From NCBI GenBank assembly GCA_020061995.1, contig JAGUXE010000117.1, positions 1 to 5,753 of the forward strand: 5,753 bases of DNA. The letters are read 5' to 3'. This DNA comes from Ignavibacteriales bacterium (GTDB taxonomy: Bacteria; Bacteroidota; Ignavibacteria; Ignavibacteriales; Ignavibacteriaceae). Under the pieces are notes generated by a model that worked only from the letters and a program-made list of their open reading frames with translations, made no database searches and was not told the origin of the DNA. The translations under genes were made by a program, and so were the position numbers. The first letter of the stretch is position 1. Each line of letters starts with the position of its first letter. This document shows positions 5,574 through 5,753 of this stretch, in pieces.

Positions 5574-5613
5574 GTCGGTAAAAGTCAGTAAAAGTTGGGA
5601 ATTGTTGGTAAAT
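5574..5613 (+). repeat. Four 10-bp tandem repeats behind the PC4-like gene
   Basis: The units are GTCGGTAAAA (5574-5583), GTCAGTAAAA (5584-5593), GTTGGGAATT (5594-5603) and GTTGGTAAAT (5604-5613), consensus GTYGGTAAAW. Units 1 and 2 differ at one base; units 3 and 4 are more diverged. The exact 10-base step puts each copy on the same DNA face. The tract lies between the PC4 stop and an AT-rich stretch (5636-5657) ahead of the last gene. This arrangement, short direct repeats next to AT-rich DNA, occurs at iteron-type origins and at operators; which applies cannot be told here. Confidence 0.6.
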
Positions 5614-5642
5614 ATCGTATTTTTCCGCCCCTTAAAAAATAA

Positions 5643-5648
5643 TATAAT
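5643..5648 (+). promoter_or_regulatory. Candidate -10 box for the last gene
   Basis: TATAAT at 5643-5648 is a perfect -10 match, 38 bases before the ATG at 5686. A convincing -35 box is lacking: TTTTCC at 5621-5626 is weak and 16 bases away. The site lies in a run of A and T where TATAAT arises easily. The 10-bp repeats at 5574-5613 end eight bases before the candidate -35, so an activator-dependent promoter is conceivable. Confidence 0.3.
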
Positions 5649-5685
5649 ATAAATATTCCAAATTACCACAAAACGAAAGGGAAAT

Positions 5686-5753
5686 ATGGCAAAAGAGGTG
5701 AGGTTACTCACAAAGAAGATTTTGGCAATTGGTGATTCAAGGAAGCAGTTTAA
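5686..5753 (+). CDS. Start of an unidentified gene, cut by right edge
   Basis: Twenty-two codons are visible from ATG 5686 (MAKEVRLLTKKILAIGDSRK, then QF) and the frame runs off the window. GAAAGGG at 5675-5681 is a good ribosome binding site with four bases of spacing, and its surroundings (CGAAAGGG) match those of the PC4 gene's leader. The short basic N-terminus gives no safe family assignment. A small DNA-binding protein is possible, but nothing in the visible residues proves it. Confidence 0.55.
   Translation, partial: MAKEVRLLTKKILAIGDSRKQF

Noticed and set aside
5572..5652. C-terminal extension of the PC4-like protein by readthrough of TAG
   Set aside because: The 26 codons after the stop coincide with the repeat tract and AT-rich DNA, and the PC4 domain is already complete.
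5376..5711. 111-residue reading frame on the minus strand
   Set aside because: It is the reverse shadow of the PC4-like gene and the 10-bp repeats, with no protein family pattern.
1..5753. tRNA, rRNA or integrase attachment site
   Set aside because: No cloverleaf, rRNA segment, or tyrosine/serine recombinase motif could be seen on either strand.

Overview
This is an AT-rich bacterial window in which all protein-coding genes I accept lie on the + strand. Genes are densely packed, often overlapping or coupled, with clear AGGAGG-type ribosome binding sites and frequent ATA, AGA and AGG codons. The standard genetic code fits, because overlapping gene pairs and ordinary TGA, TAA and TAG stops make sense. 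The lineage cannot be fixed from sequence alone. The gene content (type III restriction-modification, SpoVG-like, PC4-like, small Cys4 protein, primase-C-terminal-like protein) is accessory or mobile-element material such as an integrated element, prophage or plasmid. No integrase, transposase or structural phage gene is visible to settle which.

Left part (1-2816): the 3' end of an adenine methyltransferase (Mod) gene that enters from the left edge is joined by a 4-base ATGA overlap to a 766-residue SF2 helicase/PD-(D/E)xK nuclease (Res). Together they look like a type III restriction-modification pair. Immediately after, and overlapping the end of res, is a small reading frame of about 60 codons. 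It is interrupted by one in-frame TGA and is best read as a decayed gene.

Middle (2817-3958): an intergenic region with 10-bp tandem repeats and a good sigma70-type promoter leads into a 283-residue protein of unknown function ending in a Cys4 zinc finger. Directly behind its stop codon lie two tandem, internally palindromic units of about 36 bp, a possible promoter, and a Rho-independent-type hairpin with a T-tract.

Right part (3959-5753): a run of small co-directional genes follows: an acidic 56-residue protein, a SpoVG-like protein, a primase-C-terminal-like protein with a Cys4 cluster, a small Cys4 protein, a PC4-type single-stranded-DNA-binding protein, and the first 22 codons of another gene. 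Several are nucleic-acid-binding types, so this looks like a DNA replication/regulation module of a mobile element, with the restriction-modification genes as neighbouring defence cargo. Behind the PC4 gene are four 10-bp tandem repeats in front of the last gene's leader.

The most interesting unexplained signals are the paired palindromic units at 3812-3882, the two separate 10-bp-phased repeat tracts, the uncharacterised zinc-finger protein between them, and the TGA-interrupted small gene. All functional links between these are inference.
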